Of a stretch of 64,000 nucleotides of DNA, positions 22,678 through 32,453 are shown in pieces. Below the pieces are notes generated by a model. That model had not been told where the DNA came from, did not search any database, and worked only from the letters and a program-made list of their open reading frames with translations. The position numbers were made by a program, and so were the translations under genes. The stretch is from the NCBI RefSeq assembly GCF_000009765.2, contig NC_003155.5, positions 6,882,001-6,946,000 of the forward strand. The letters are read 5' to 3'. The DNA is from Streptomyces avermitilis MA-4680 = NBRC 14893. Its GTDB lineage: Bacteria > Actinomycetota > Actinomycetes > Streptomycetales > Streptomycetaceae. Position 1 is the stretch's first letter. Every line of letters begins with the position of its first letter.

Positions 22678-25600
22678 TCACACCGCCAGCGGCTCCAGGT
22701 CCCGGTAGATCCGCCGCTCATGCCCCGTCAGCTGGATGATCCCGTTGTTCTCGCCCAACTGCCGCCCCTGGCGGTTCAGTTCGGCCAGCGTCTCCTCGCG
22801 CAGCCGGCGCGCCTCGTCCGTACGGCCCAGGGCGCCCAGCGTCAGCGCGCAGTTGCTGACCACGGCCAGGGTCTCCGGGTGCTGCGGTCCCAGCACCGTG
22901 CGCAGGGTGTCCATGGCCCGCTTCTCCAGCGCCCAGGCCTCCTCCAGACGGCCCTGATCGGCCAGTACGTTGGCGAAGTTGGCCTCCGTGAACAGGGTGT
23001 GCGGATGCCGGTCGCCGAGCACGTCCGACATCCTGGGCAGTACCTGCCGGAACACGGCCTCCGCCTCGACCGCGTCCCCGCAGCCCCAGTGGAAGATGCC
23101 CAGGTTGTTCAGCGCGGCCTGGGTGTAGGGGTGTTCCTCGCCCGGCACCTTCATGTACTCGGTCAGCGCCTCCTTGGCGACCTCGCGCGCCGCCTCCCGC
23201 TCGTCGGCCGCGTACAGGTCGGCCGCCATGTTCAGGTCACAGGCGAGCGAGTCCGGGGTGTGGGCGTCGTACTGGGTCCGGTACTGGGCGCGGGTCGCCG
23301 TCGTCAGCCGGCGGGCGTCCTCGAGGCGGCCCGTCCTGCGCAGTGACACGGCGAGGGACTTGGCGCAGCTCAGCGTGCCGGGGAAGCCCTTGCCGAGGAT
23401 GCGCTTGTGGGCGTCGTACGCACGCGACAGCAGGGACACCGAGTCCTCGTACCGGCCGACCTCGCGCAGGTCGCGCCCCAGGCGGCCCGCCGAGGCCAGC
23501 GTGTACGGGTGGTCGGGGCCGAGCACCTCCATACGGCGGTCGTAGGTGTCCTGGTCGAGGGAGCGCGCGTCGCCGTAGCGGCCGACCATCCGCAGCGCGA
23601 GGGCGAGGTTGTTGGCCGCGCTGAGGGTGCGCCGGTGGGATTCGTGGAAGATCTGGCTGAACCCGTCGTGCGCCTCGCGCGCCAGTTCCACCGCCAGGGT
23701 GTACTCGCCGAGCGCGGCGAGGTCGCTGGCGAGGCTGGACATGGTGACGTACGTGTGCGGATGTGCGGCCCCGAGCACCCGGCGCTGCTGCTCGAGCAGC
23801 TCGGTGTTGATCGCCCGGGACTCCACGTAACGCCCCTGGGAGCGCATCACGTTGGCGAGCTGGCAGCGCAGATACAGGTACTGCACGTCCTCCTCGCCCA
23901 GCAGTGGCTTCCAGTGTCCGAGCAGGTCCTCGGCGAGCTGCTGCGCCGCCGGGAAGTCACCGCGCTTCCACAGGTAGCGGACGCGGTCGATGAGCAGACG
24001 GCGTGGTTCGTTCTCGGTGCAGTTGCGGACGTCGGAGGCGCTCAGGTGCGGCCAGATGACGCCGAACCGCGGCCAGGTCTCCGGGTCGTCGATCGGCTCG
24101 TCACCGTCCGGCCGGGCACCGGCCAGGACCGTGTGGACGACGTGCCGGGCGTGCCGCTGCTCCTCCTGCGTCAGCTGCGAGCGGATCACCGCCTGGACCA
24201 GCCGGTGCACCTGGATGCTGTTGCTGACCTGGTCGACCTTGGCGAGCGCGAAACGGGCGATCTCCCGGATGACCCGGCCGAGGAGCAGGCTCTCCTGGAG
24301 GGTGGGGTCGACCTTGCGCAGCTCGTCGATCATCTCCTTGCTGTAGAGCAGATGGGAGGAGATCGGCTCGGGCGCCAGGAACGCGCACAGTTGCAGCAGC
24401 CGTACCGAGGCGGGCGAGCGGTCCTTGAGGCGGGCGATGGAGATGTTCCAGGTCGCGGCCACCGTCTCGGGGTAGTCGGCGGGCTGGTTGAGGTCGAGGA
24501 CGTCAGTGGTCTGCTCGGCCAGCTGTCGCAGATAGTCCTCGATCGGGGTGGCGGTCTCGGCCAGCCACGCCGCCGCCTGTTCCACGGCCAGCGGCAGGTC
24601 GCCCACCGCGGTCGCCACCCGGTCGGCCTCGTGGGCGGTGAGCCCCGGCGCACGGCGGGAGAGGTGCTCGATGCTCTCCTGGCGCAGGAACACGTCGACG
24701 GGCAGGGACTGGCCCTGGGTCGCCCACGCCTGGTTGCGGGAGGTGACGAGGATGTGCCCGCCGCCCCCGGCCGGGAAGTAGCGGGTGAGCTGCTCGGGGT
24801 TGTCGGCGTTGTCGAAGATCAGGATCCAGCGCTTGGTGGGCACCCCGCGGGCGAGCATCTGCACGGTCTCGCGGCTGACCAGGGCCATGTCCTCGCCGCC
24901 GGGCGCGCCGATGCGGGCGCCCAGCTCGGCGAGCGAGGCGACGACGTTGTCCACGGACTCGGCGGACGTCCACCACACCAGGTCGTAGTCGGCCATGAAC
25001 CGGTGCACGTACTCCAGCGCCACCTGCGTCTTGCCGACGCCGCCGAGGCCGGTCAGGGCCTGCGGCTGCGGAAGCACGACGGACATGCCGGAGCGCAGCT
25101 GCTCGCGGACCTGCGTGAGGATGACGTTGCGGCCGGTGAAGGTCTGGTTGCGCTGGGGGGCGTTCCAGGTGGCCGGGGTGCTGCCCGGGAAGCGGGGGGC
25201 CGCCGGGGCGCCGTCGGTGGGCTGGGCGGGCAGCTCCAGGGCGCTGAGCAGGCCGGCGACGCACTGGGCCTCTTCGAGGCGGTGCAGATCGACGGGCTCG
25301 TGGGCGAGGTAGGAGTCGGGCAGCCGCACCTCGTCGACGCGCAGCGGGACCAGCGCGGGGTGGGCGCCGTCCGGGTCGCCGCCGGTGAAGGCGCGCCAGA
25401 CGTCCTCCCCGTACCGGGACTTCTGGAAGGCGTTCGACAGCAGGACGAGCGCGCGGGTCGCCGCGTCGGGGCGTTCGACCGGGCCGGCGGACACGTCGTA
25501 CAGCGTGACGTTGCAGCCGGAGTGCTTGAGGACGGCCTCGATCCAGTCGGCCCACATGCGGTTCTCGGCCGCGTACGCGACGACGACGTCGGCCGCCGTG

Positions 25601-26622
25601 GTCAGCGGCCGGCGCCGGGTGAACGCGTCCAGGCAGCGCAGCCGCACCGGCTCGGGCACCGGCGGCAGCGAGGCGACCTCGCCGTCGGAGATGACGTTGG
25701 TCAGCCGCTCGAACGCCGACAGCAGCGAGTTGGCGATCCCGCTCTCGTCGCCGACCGTCGCGAGTGTCTCCTCGTACGCGTAGTAGGGGCGGTACGGGAT
25801 CTCGACGGCGCCCCAGTACTGGGACAGCTCCTCGGGGCTGAGGTCCTCGCCGCCGAGGCCCTTGGGCAGTCCGTCGAACTTCAGCCGGGCCAGCGCCCGT
25901 CCGGCGTCGACCTTCTCCTTCTCGCCCTCGTCGATGCGCATCGGCACCGGCAGCACCCGGATCTTGCGCTTGCGGTAGCCGTCCTCGACGCTGCGCGCCA
26001 CGGCCGCCGCGCCGTCCAGGGACTGGTCGCTGAGCGTGAAGCAGTCCACCAGCATGTCGGGCATCTGGATGGTGCAGATGTCGGCGTTGTCGGACAGGCC
26101 GGTGCGGGAGTCGATCAGGACGTACTCGTACGACGCCTTCATGTCGTCGCGCAGCGCGTCCAGGAAGAGACCGCCGCCGAGCCGCTCGTAGAAGTTGTCC
26201 CACTCGAAGGAGGACACGGTCGCCGAGTACGAGCGGTCCTGGCGCCCGGCGGAGAGGAAGTCGAGCGAGCCGCCCTTCGCGAAGCGCAGACCGTGCCGCT
26301 CGGGGGTGAGTGAGACGGCGTGCTGCTCGACGTGGGCGTACTCCTGGTGCCAGGCCCCGGAACGCTGGCTGCCGCTGGTCGCGGCCCAGGCGTACTCGTT
26401 GATGATGTCGATGATCCCGGAGGTGGCCGCGAGCGCGTGGGGGTCGAGGAACGGGCGGAAGAAGCGGTCCAGGCCCGGCGCCTCCAGGTCCCAGTCGACC
26501 GCCAGGACCCGTTTGCCGTTGGCGGCCAGGATCCACGCCGTGTTGGCGAGGGCCATCGTGCGCCCGGTGCCGCCCTTGTACGAGTAGAACGTGATGATCC
26601 GTCCGTCCTGCGCGGCCGTCAT
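22678..26622 (-). CDS. fxsT: FxsT: STAND/TIR-like/TPR protein of the FxSxx-COOH system
   Basis: A 1,314-residue multidomain protein. Residues 8-300 form a MinD/ParA-like ATPase with P loop KGGTGRT (16-22). About 337-470 is a TIR-like domain (ADVVVAYAAENRMWADWIEAVL). About 490-800 is an NB-ARC/STAND ATPase with GLGGVGKT (about 524) and the kinase-2-like WILIFDNADN. From about 870 to the end are tetratricopeptide repeats typical of FxsT proteins. The arrangement is that of an NLR-like sensor: repeats for recognition, a switch ATPase and a TIR-type output. Its ATG overlaps the fxsC stop by 4 nt. No function has been shown for FxsT as far as I know. Confidence 0.9.
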   Translation of the reverse strand: MTAAQDGRIITFYSYKGGTGRTMALANTAWILAANGKRVLAVDWDLEAPGLDRFFRPFLDPHALAATSGIIDIINEYAWAATSGSQRSGAWHQEYAHVEQHAVSLTPERHGLRFAKGGSLDFLSAGRQDRSYSATVSSFEWDNFYERLGGGLFLDALRDDMKASYEYVLIDSRTGLSDNADICTIQMPDMLVDCFTLSDQSLDGAAAVARSVEDGYRKRKIRVLPVPMRIDEGEKEKVDAGRALARLKFDGLPKGLGGEDLSPEELSQYWGAVEIPYRPYYAYEETLATVGDESGIANSLLSAFERLTNVISDGEVASLPPVPEPVRLRCLDAFTRRRPLTTAADVVVAYAAENRMWADWIEAVLKHSGCNVTLYDVSAGPVERPDAATRALVLLSNAFQKSRYGEDVWRAFTGGDPDGAHPALVPLRVDEVRLPDSYLAHEPVDLHRLEEAQCVAGLLSALELPAQPTDGAPAAPRFPGSTPATWNAPQRNQTFTGRNVILTQVREQLRSGMSVVLPQPQALTGLGGVGKTQVALEYVHRFMADYDLVWWTSAESVDNVVASLAELGARIGAPGGEDMALVSRETVQMLARGVPTKRWILIFDNADNPEQLTRYFPAGGGGHILVTSRNQAWATQGQSLPVDVFLRQESIEHLSRRAPGLTAHEADRVATAVGDLPLAVEQAAAWLAETATPIEDYLRQLAEQTTDVLDLNQPADYPETVAATWNISIARLKDRSPASVRLLQLCAFLAPEPISSHLLYSKEMIDELRKVDPTLQESLLLGRVIREIARFALAKVDQVSNSIQVHRLVQAVIRSQLTQEEQRHARHVVHTVLAGARPDGDEPIDDPETWPRFGVIWPHLSASDVRNCTENEPRRLLIDRVRYLWKRGDFPAAQQLAEDLLGHWKPLLGEEDVQYLYLRCQLANVMRSQGRYVESRAINTELLEQQRRVLGAAHPHTYVTMSSLASDLAALGEYTLAVELAREAHDGFSQIFHESHRRTLSAANNLALALRMVGRYGDARSLDQDTYDRRMEVLGPDHPYTLASAGRLGRDLREVGRYEDSVSLLSRAYDAHKRILGKGFPGTLSCAKSLAVSLRRTGRLEDARRLTTATRAQYRTQYDAHTPDSLACDLNMAADLYAADEREAAREVAKEALTEYMKVPGEEHPYTQAALNNLGIFHWGCGDAVEAEAVFRQVLPRMSDVLGDRHPHTLFTEANFANVLADQGRLEEAWALEKRAMDTLRTVLGPQHPETLAVVSNCALTLGALGRTDEARRLREETLAELNRQGRQLGENNGIIQLTGHERRIYRDLEPLAV

Positions 26623-27953
26623 GCCTCTCCTCCGTTGTCGGGTCCCGCGTCCGGGGGCTGCGGGTGGATGGGGCCCATCAGTCGGGGCCTGGGCAGGTGG
26701 GGGCCCGAAGGCGGATGGGCTTCCGCGTGTTTCAGGTACTGCCGGGTGGTGTGGGCGACCACGGCCGGGAGCAGGTCGATGAAGGTCTTCAGGGTGGGTA
26801 CGCCGGTGACGGCCATCCGGCAGTCGGTGCGCCGGCCCCGCTCAAGGATCAGCGGCAGGGTGCGGTCCAGCTCCTCGGTGAGCTGGCGGCCCTCCTCGCC
26901 GTGGCACTGGAGGTCGGCGCGGTTCCAGGGCACGATCGCGCTGACCCAGGGCCGGGCGCCCGCGTCGAACTCCTTGAGTCTGTGCCGCCGTTCCTCGTCG
27001 AGGAGCGCCCAGCGGTCGACGAGCAGGATGCCGGGGCGGGTCGGCGGCACCTTGTCGGCGGCGTCCTCGCCGTCCTCGGTGACCGAGGCGGCCGGGATGT
27101 CGCCGGTCGGGTCCTCGTCGTCGAAGGAGGAGACGGTGGTGCGGTAGTCCAGCGAGCGGATCAGCTCCTCGGCCAGTGAGGGGAGCGCCCGGGTGGACTC
27201 CGAGTGGTACGGGTTCCAGTCCTGGGCGTCCTCCCCGTAAGGGCGGGCGTCGCGGTGCTCGGGGATGGTGTCCCGGGTGGGTGCGGCCACCGTCAGATGT
27301 ATGCGCCGGGGTCCCTCGCCGCGCGGTTTGAAGGCGCTGGGCGTGGACTCGTAGGGGCGGGGCCGGCTGGAGGGCAGCGGGGAGTCGTGGGCGACCTGCA
27401 CGATGCGCTGGGCGAGACCGAGGACGGTTTCCTTGTACTCGTCGTGAAACCGGTTGAGTTTGATCAGACCGTAGAATCCCTGGGCCGCGTAACGGTCCCC
27501 GAAGGCGGCGTGGTCCACGTGTATGTGCCTTACGGAGTCGGGGAGTTGGCTGTATTCGACGTGTGTCCACAAGGCCGGCACGATCGCGGGCACCGCCCCT
27601 GAACCGGTGGCGCGGGCCCGCAGGATCCTCTCGTGGAAGGCGAACCACTCGCGCCCGCACATCTCGCTGGTGAAGTACCTCGGCGAGAACAGGGGTACGA
27701 ATACCCGGCAGGTGGCCAGGTTCTCGCTGAGCTTCTCCGGCCAGCCGTCCCCGGAGCGCATCTCCCGGTCCATGAAACCCGCGGGTGCCCCGCCCGGCAG
27801 ATCGGTGAGCGCCATGATGTCGTTGCACAGGTCGGCGAACAGGACGTGCACCCAGTGGTCGGGGTTCGGGCCGCCCGAACCCCAGGACGGCGTGTGGGCA
27901 TAACTGAGAAAAAAGTACGGCCTGTTGTCCGAAGTCCGTTCAACTGCGTCCAC
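26619..27953 (-). CDS. fxsC: FxsC: TIR-like protein
   Basis: A 444-residue protein. Residues 12-190 form a TIR-like domain, beginning PYFFLSYAHTPSWG and containing FMDREMRSGDGWPEKLSENL and FVPLFSPRYFTSEMCGREW, with the acidic residue region around the last block expected for NAD-binding TIRs. The remaining half is a less conserved alpha/beta region. TIGRFAM names the family FxsC for its link with FxSxx-COOH peptides. GTG start at 27953; the stop overlaps fxsT. Confidence 0.9.
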   Translation of the reverse strand: MDAVERTSDNRPYFFLSYAHTPSWGSGGPNPDHWVHVLFADLCNDIMALTDLPGGAPAGFMDREMRSGDGWPEKLSENLATCRVFVPLFSPRYFTSEMCGREWFAFHERILRARATGSGAVPAIVPALWTHVEYSQLPDSVRHIHVDHAAFGDRYAAQGFYGLIKLNRFHDEYKETVLGLAQRIVQVAHDSPLPSSRPRPYESTPSAFKPRGEGPRRIHLTVAAPTRDTIPEHRDARPYGEDAQDWNPYHSESTRALPSLAEELIRSLDYRTTVSSFDDEDPTGDIPAASVTEDGEDAADKVPPTRPGILLVDRWALLDEERRHRLKEFDAGARPWVSAIVPWNRADLQCHGEEGRQLTEELDRTLPLILERGRRTDCRMAVTGVPTLKTFIDLLPAVVAHTTRQYLKHAEAHPPSGPHLPRPRLMGPIHPQPPDAGPDNGGEA

Positions 27954-28053
27954 GCGCCCCCCTGCCCATGAAGCCCCGCCTCACCCCGTCGAAGGCGTCA
28001 TCTGGCCGGACACCATAATGTGCCCGACCGACGGCCCGCAGGGGCCGTTTGTT

Positions 28054-28827
28054 TCACGTCATTTCATAGCGATATCCGGACATCCGAACAGTCGCCGCGT
28101 CGACGACGTCCCGCATGGCGAACAGAACGGCCGTCTTTCCCGAAAATGCCCGTTCCGACAGAAGATCACGCGGCAGCAGCGCCCCGATCGACGCGAAGTC
28201 GCCGTCATTCAGGGCGAGATCCTCGTACGAGGTCCAGTTTCCCCGCTCTTCGACCACACAGCGGTACGTGCGCGTCGGCGGCACCGGTGTCATCCGGTAC
28301 TCGGCCAGATGCAGCGCGCTGCACACCTCGAACCCCACGCGCAGCAACAGGACTTGGGCCCCGGCGGCGTACAGCCTGGCCAGCGGTGAGCGTTCGCCGA
28401 GGTGGCAGGTCGGGTCGTGGTGCGACAGCAGCTCGGCGGCGCGCGGCCCGAGTCCGGCCAGCGAGGTCTGCGGGTGCGCGCTGCGGACGGCACCGGGCGT
28501 CGTCCGTACGCACTCGGCGAGCACGCCCATGGTGGGGCAGGGGGTGACGTCGGGCTCGTACGGGGGCATGCCCGCCCGGAACGCCGCCTTCTCCCGCTCG
28601 TCCATCCCCTCGGTGAGCGCCCGGTACGCGCGGGAGGTGTCCGAGTTCTCGGGCGTGAACGTGGGGACGACGAGTGTGCCGTGCGGGCCGAGCGCGCCGA
28701 GAAGGGCGTCCCGGACATCGGTGTCGCGCAGCCCGGTCCCGCCGAGGGAGGCGTGGACCAGCAGGGTGCCGCCGGAGCGCACCCCCAACTCATCGCACAA
28801 CGAACTCAGTTGCCGCACGTCAGTCAT
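28054..28827 (-). CDS. AAC(3)-family acetyltransferase in the fxs operon
   Basis: A 257-residue protein with the aminoglycoside 3-N-acetyltransferase fold: LLVHASLGGTG, LGPHGTLVVPTFTPENS, MGVLAECVRTTPGAVRSAHPQTS and HLGERSPLARLYAAGAQVLLL, in family order. The first ATG overlaps the fxsB stop by 8 nt, so it is made with the peptide maturase. In this setting it may acetylate the FxsA product or a small molecule rather than give drug resistance. The latter cannot be excluded from sequence. Confidence 0.88.
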   Translation of the reverse strand: MTDVRQLSSLCDELGVRSGGTLLVHASLGGTGLRDTDVRDALLGALGPHGTLVVPTFTPENSDTSRAYRALTEGMDEREKAAFRAGMPPYEPDVTPCPTMGVLAECVRTTPGAVRSAHPQTSLAGLGPRAAELLSHHDPTCHLGERSPLARLYAAGAQVLLLRVGFEVCSALHLAEYRMTPVPPTRTYRCVVEERGNWTSYEDLALNDGDFASIGALLPRDLLSERAFSGKTAVLFAMRDVVDAATVRMSGYRYEMT

Positions 28828-30991
28828 GGAGGCGCTGCCACTCCGTCCGCAGCTGGGCCGCGAAGACGGCGCCGCTCTCGGTCAGGTCCCGTTCCGGAAG
28901 GGCGGCCAGGGTCCGCAGGGCGCGGTCGGCCCCTGCCAGTGCCTCGGCCCGCAGCTCGGGCTCCTGCCGCCAGTACGAGGCGGTACCGAGCTGTTCGCTC
29001 GCCTCTTCGAGCAGCCGTCCGGCCCGGTTGCCCGGCACGCTCAGATCCGCCACCTGCCGCAGCGCCGTGAGCCGGGCCCGGCGTCCGGCGCGGGACAGTT
29101 CGCGGACGAACTCCTCCGGTTCGAAGTCGACGGCCACGCCCAGGGCGCCGATGCCGTGGTCGCCGAGCCGCACGCCCGTTCCGGCCATCAGCGGGGTGAC
29201 CGTGGTGACGACGAGCGCGTCCACGCGGTCACGCCGGCCGGGCTCGCGCTCGTCGAGGAGCTCGTACGCGGCGCGCAGCCGCTTGCGGAAGACGCGCAGG
29301 TCGCTGGAGCCGAGGGGCGGAGCGACGGGGACGGGGTAGCAGTCGCGGTGCGGGTCGGCGTCGTCGATGAGGAAAGACGTGCCGTCCGTGAGCGGCAGGG
29401 TCTCCAGCGGGCGCCATTCGGCGGGCGGCTCGTCGGGCGTGGCGTCGGCGCCGCGGATGCGGAAGCCGTCCCGCGTCACCGTGAGCTCGACCCGCCCCGG
29501 CCGCGCCAGCCGTACCGTCCCCAGCGTCGGAAGGTGCAGTTCCCGGTCGGGCTGGTGCCAGGCGAGGGTCACGCCGGCCTCCGCGTGCACCGCGGCCGCC
29601 GCGGCCACCGTCATGAACCGGGCGAGACCGGCGCGCCCGTCCCAGGAGCCGTGCAGCGAGGGGCGCAGATAGGGGTGGGCGAGGACGGAGTTGAGATGCG
29701 GGGCGGTGGCGTCGTCCGTGTCCAGACGTACGAGCGCCCGCCAGGCCTCGTCGGCGTCCGGATCGCCGGCGAGGCGGTCGTGCGCCCGCGCCAGCACCTC
29801 TCGCCCCAGCCTGAGCTGCGCCAGCCGGAGTTCGTCCCCGCCACGCACCGCGGGGGACAGCTCCCGCTCCGTGATCCGCTCGGCCACCCCGTCCACGAAG
29901 GCCCGCAGATCCGCACAGAACACGGACGGATTGTCGAATCCCCGTTCGGTGCTGTAGCGGTGGGCGTAGAGGCCGCCGCCGCACGACTGGACGACGGGGC
30001 AGCCGCGGCAGGTCTCGCTGACGCCCTCGATGCCCAGCTGCCGGGCCCGGACGCCGGGATGCCGCGCGAACTCCTCGAACGTGTGCCGGAAGACGTCGTA
30101 TCCGGTGGCCGGGGCGCCGTCGTACGCGGTCTTCAGGGAGTCCGCCTGTTCGAACGTGCCGTCCGTCTCCACCACCGCGAGGTCGGAGGGGGCGAGCCCC
30201 ATCGCCTCGGTGAGGCTGGGCCCGCCGCGCAGGGTGCTGAGGACGGAGTCGAAGGTGCGCACCGGGACCGTACGCCCCTGCTCCAGCCACCGGTCGAAGA
30301 TCTTCAGCAGCCAGTCGGCGTACGGAGTGGGCGAACCGGACGGGCCGGAGGGCGGCGGATTGTCCCAGGTGGAATGCGGAAGCAGATAGTCGATACGCGG
30401 CGGGTCCAGCGCCGACAGCGCGTCATGTACCACGACCGGATCATTGGCCACATCCACCGTGCACAAAAGGCCCAGGTAGAGATGGCGGTATTCCTCGGTG
30501 CGCAGAAGTTCGACGGCCTGGACGACCCGGTCGTAACTGCTGCGGCCCCGGTGGTCGAGGCGATGACGGTCATTGGCCGCCCGGTCACCGTCGAGCGAGA
30601 TACCGACCTTGACGTCGAATTCCTTCAGGATCTCCAGATGCGCCCTGTTCAGCCGCACGCCATTGGTGTGAATTCGGAGATCCAGGGTGGTCAGTGGGTC
30701 CAGAACGCTCCGGAGCTGCGCACAGATGTTCCGCAGTCGGGTCGGTCCCACGAGGAGCGGTTCGCCGCCGTGAAGGATCACGGAAACCGATTCGAGTTTC
30801 CGGTCCACCGTGTATGCGGCGAGCCGGTGGGCGACTTTGTCGAGGGTTTCCTCGGCGATCAGGACCGGGCGTGCCTGCCAGCTCTGGTCCTCATGCTCGT
30901 ACACATAGCAGTGATCACATGCGAGATTGCACCTGCTATGGATTTTCAGAACCAGCTGCTGGATCGAGGAATCCCTGTCCGTGTCCGTCAC
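28820..30991 (-). CDS. fxsB: FxsB: cyclophane-forming radical SAM/SPASM maturase
   Basis: A 723-residue radical SAM enzyme. The cluster motif CNLACDHC gives Cys21, Cys25 and Cys28. A SPASM-type region near residues 325-365 has CRGCPVVQSCGGGLYAHRY plus a later cysteine. A long C-terminal half follows, as in other FxsB proteins. FxsB enzymes cross-link aromatic side chains of the FxsA peptide to make a cyclophane. The GTG at 30991 lies 98 nt behind fxsA on the same strand. Confidence 0.93.
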   Translation of the reverse strand: MTDTDRDSSIQQLVLKIHSRCNLACDHCYVYEHEDQSWQARPVLIAEETLDKVAHRLAAYTVDRKLESVSVILHGGEPLLVGPTRLRNICAQLRSVLDPLTTLDLRIHTNGVRLNRAHLEILKEFDVKVGISLDGDRAANDRHRLDHRGRSSYDRVVQAVELLRTEEYRHLYLGLLCTVDVANDPVVVHDALSALDPPRIDYLLPHSTWDNPPPSGPSGSPTPYADWLLKIFDRWLEQGRTVPVRTFDSVLSTLRGGPSLTEAMGLAPSDLAVVETDGTFEQADSLKTAYDGAPATGYDVFRHTFEEFARHPGVRARQLGIEGVSETCRGCPVVQSCGGGLYAHRYSTERGFDNPSVFCADLRAFVDGVAERITERELSPAVRGGDELRLAQLRLGREVLARAHDRLAGDPDADEAWRALVRLDTDDATAPHLNSVLAHPYLRPSLHGSWDGRAGLARFMTVAAAAAVHAEAGVTLAWHQPDRELHLPTLGTVRLARPGRVELTVTRDGFRIRGADATPDEPPAEWRPLETLPLTDGTSFLIDDADPHRDCYPVPVAPPLGSSDLRVFRKRLRAAYELLDEREPGRRDRVDALVVTTVTPLMAGTGVRLGDHGIGALGVAVDFEPEEFVRELSRAGRRARLTALRQVADLSVPGNRAGRLLEEASEQLGTASYWRQEPELRAEALAGADRALRTLAALPERDLTESGAVFAAQLRTEWQRLHD

Positions 30992-31089
30992 TTACCACAG
31001 TCTAGGGCCTTAAAACACCCCGCGATGCCACCAACTCGCTTGTTGATCAAGGGAGTTGGCGGATCACGGGCGTGGGTGCGTCCGGTGCG

Positions 31090-31272
31090 TTACAGTGCCG
31101 AGTCGAATGTGATCGGTTTGGTGGGGCGCCTGCCTGGAATATCGGTCACTCGGCCGGTCGACCGCAGGGCGGCGGCCTCGTGGGTGTTGATGGCCGAGAG
31201 GGGCGCGAGCTTCTTGTGGGTCGGCTGAGCGGCGGCCGAACCGCGCTTCGTCTTGGTGACCGTGAGGTTCAT
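31090..31272 (-). CDS. fxsA: FxsA: FxSxx-COOH RiPP precursor peptide
   Basis: A 60-residue peptide ending ITFDSAL-COOH, an exact match to the FxSxx-COOH rule (Phe-Asp-Ser-Ala-Leu at the C terminus). The N-terminal part is a basic leader (MNLTVTKTKRG). AGGAG stands 7 nt before the ATG at 31272. It is the substrate of the downstream radical SAM enzyme, which should cross-link the Phe. Alone in the leader position of the operon, it is probably expressed in excess. Confidence 0.93.
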   Translation of the reverse strand: MNLTVTKTKRGSAAAQPTHKKLAPLSAINTHEAAALRSTGRVTDIPGRRPTKPITFDSAL

Positions 31273-31518
31273 GGGTCTAGCTCCTGAGTTCGGGTCTGTC
31301 GCCGTGCCCCACGGGGGACCACGTCCCGAGAGGGATCGAGCATGAGACCCGAGACAGAGTGCTATTACGCGACCCTTCTATCACGGCCTCTCAAGCTTCT
31401 GCGAGTGGCTTGCTGCTGCGAGCGGGTGGTACTGGTCGGCTCCTGGGGGTAGTGCTGGGCGCCTTTCGGGAGGAACATGGCGACACTGTCCTCATAAGTC
31501 TGCCTCCGCGAGGTGTCA

Positions 31519-32433
31519 ATGCGCGCGGTGACGCCCGGACCGAGTACGACGCTCACCGAGGACGACCTGCCGCCGCTCTATGCCGTCAACGATCGCCGCG
31601 CGTTGAGCCGGCAGAGTGAGTCGTTCCGCGCCGTCCGTACCCAACTGGTCGTTCTGCTGCTCGCCACCGGTACCGCAATGCTCGCCGAGCGACTGAACAG
31701 TCATATTCCGGCAGCATGTGCGGCGGTCCTTTATGCGTTGACGATCGCCGTCGGCCTGCACTCCTCCCGCCGCCGGGCGCGCGCCCACTGGCAGGCGCAC
31801 CGTGCGGCGGCCGAGACCCTCAAGTCGCTGGCGTGGATGTACATGGTCCACGGCGGCCCCTTCCACTCCGGTGTCACCCACCCGGACGCCCTGTTCGCCG
31901 AGCGGCTGGAGGAGCGGCTCCGGGAACTGCGCAAGGTGGGGTGGGAGGACTCCCGGGACGGACCGGCGACGGTCGGGGCGGGGCAGATCACCCCGGTGAT
32001 GCGGGCCGTTCGGGCCAAGCCGTTCGGGGCGCGCCGGGACCTCTATCTGCGCGAGCGGGTCCTGGAGCAGCTGACCTGGTACGGCAACCGGGCCTCCCAG
32101 GCCCACCGCTCGTCCGTGCGCTGGTCCTCCGTCACGGCCCTGCTGACGCTGCTCGCGCTGATCGCGGCCGTGCTCAGGGCCGCCGGGGTGATCGGCCGCT
32201 GGGACCTGACCGGGCTGCTCAGCGCGTCCGCGGCGGCGGGCGTCGCCTGGCAGGAGGTCCGCAGACACCGCCCGCTCACCTACGCGCACAAGCTGATAGA
32301 GCAGGACCTGGACACCCTGCGGATCGCGATGGGGACGACGGTCACGGAGGAGGGGTGGGCCGAGTCGGTCGCGGAGGCGGAGCGGCTGGTGAGCCCCCAG
32401 CACACGGACTGGCTGGTGCGGTTCGGTTCCTGA
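31519..32433 (+). CDS. SLATT/DUF4231-type membrane protein
   Basis: A 304-residue protein with two pairs of membrane helices, about 42-59 and 64-82, then 202-224 and 227-245. Each pair is followed by a long basic amphipathic helix (SSRRRARAHWQAHRAA, and RRHRPLTYAHKLIEQDL). This duplicated two-helix-plus-helix pattern is that of SLATT/DUF4231 proteins, proposed pore-forming effectors of nucleotide-based conflict systems. I chose ATG 31519 because GAGG ends 5 nt before it; GTG 31513 would overlap that site. It is divergent from fxsA and convergent with a SLOG-type gene. Confidence 0.75.
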   Translation: MRAVTPGPSTTLTEDDLPPLYAVNDRRALSRQSESFRAVRTQLVVLLLATGTAMLAERLNSHIPAACAAVLYALTIAVGLHSSRRRARAHWQAHRAAAETLKSLAWMYMVHGGPFHSGVTHPDALFAERLEERLRELRKVGWEDSRDGPATVGAGQITPVMRAVRAKPFGARRDLYLRERVLEQLTWYGNRASQAHRSSVRWSSVTALLTLLALIAAVLRAAGVIGRWDLTGLLSASAAAGVAWQEVRRHRPLTYAHKLIEQDLDTLRIAMGTTVTEEGWAESVAEAERLVSPQHTDWLVRFGS

Positions 32434-32453
32434 CGGGGTGCCGGGTGGGCGCG

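Noticed and set aside
28054..28827. Calling the AAC(3)-like gene an antibiotic resistance determinant
   Set aside because: Its overlap with fxsB and recurring place in fxs loci point to a role in that system.
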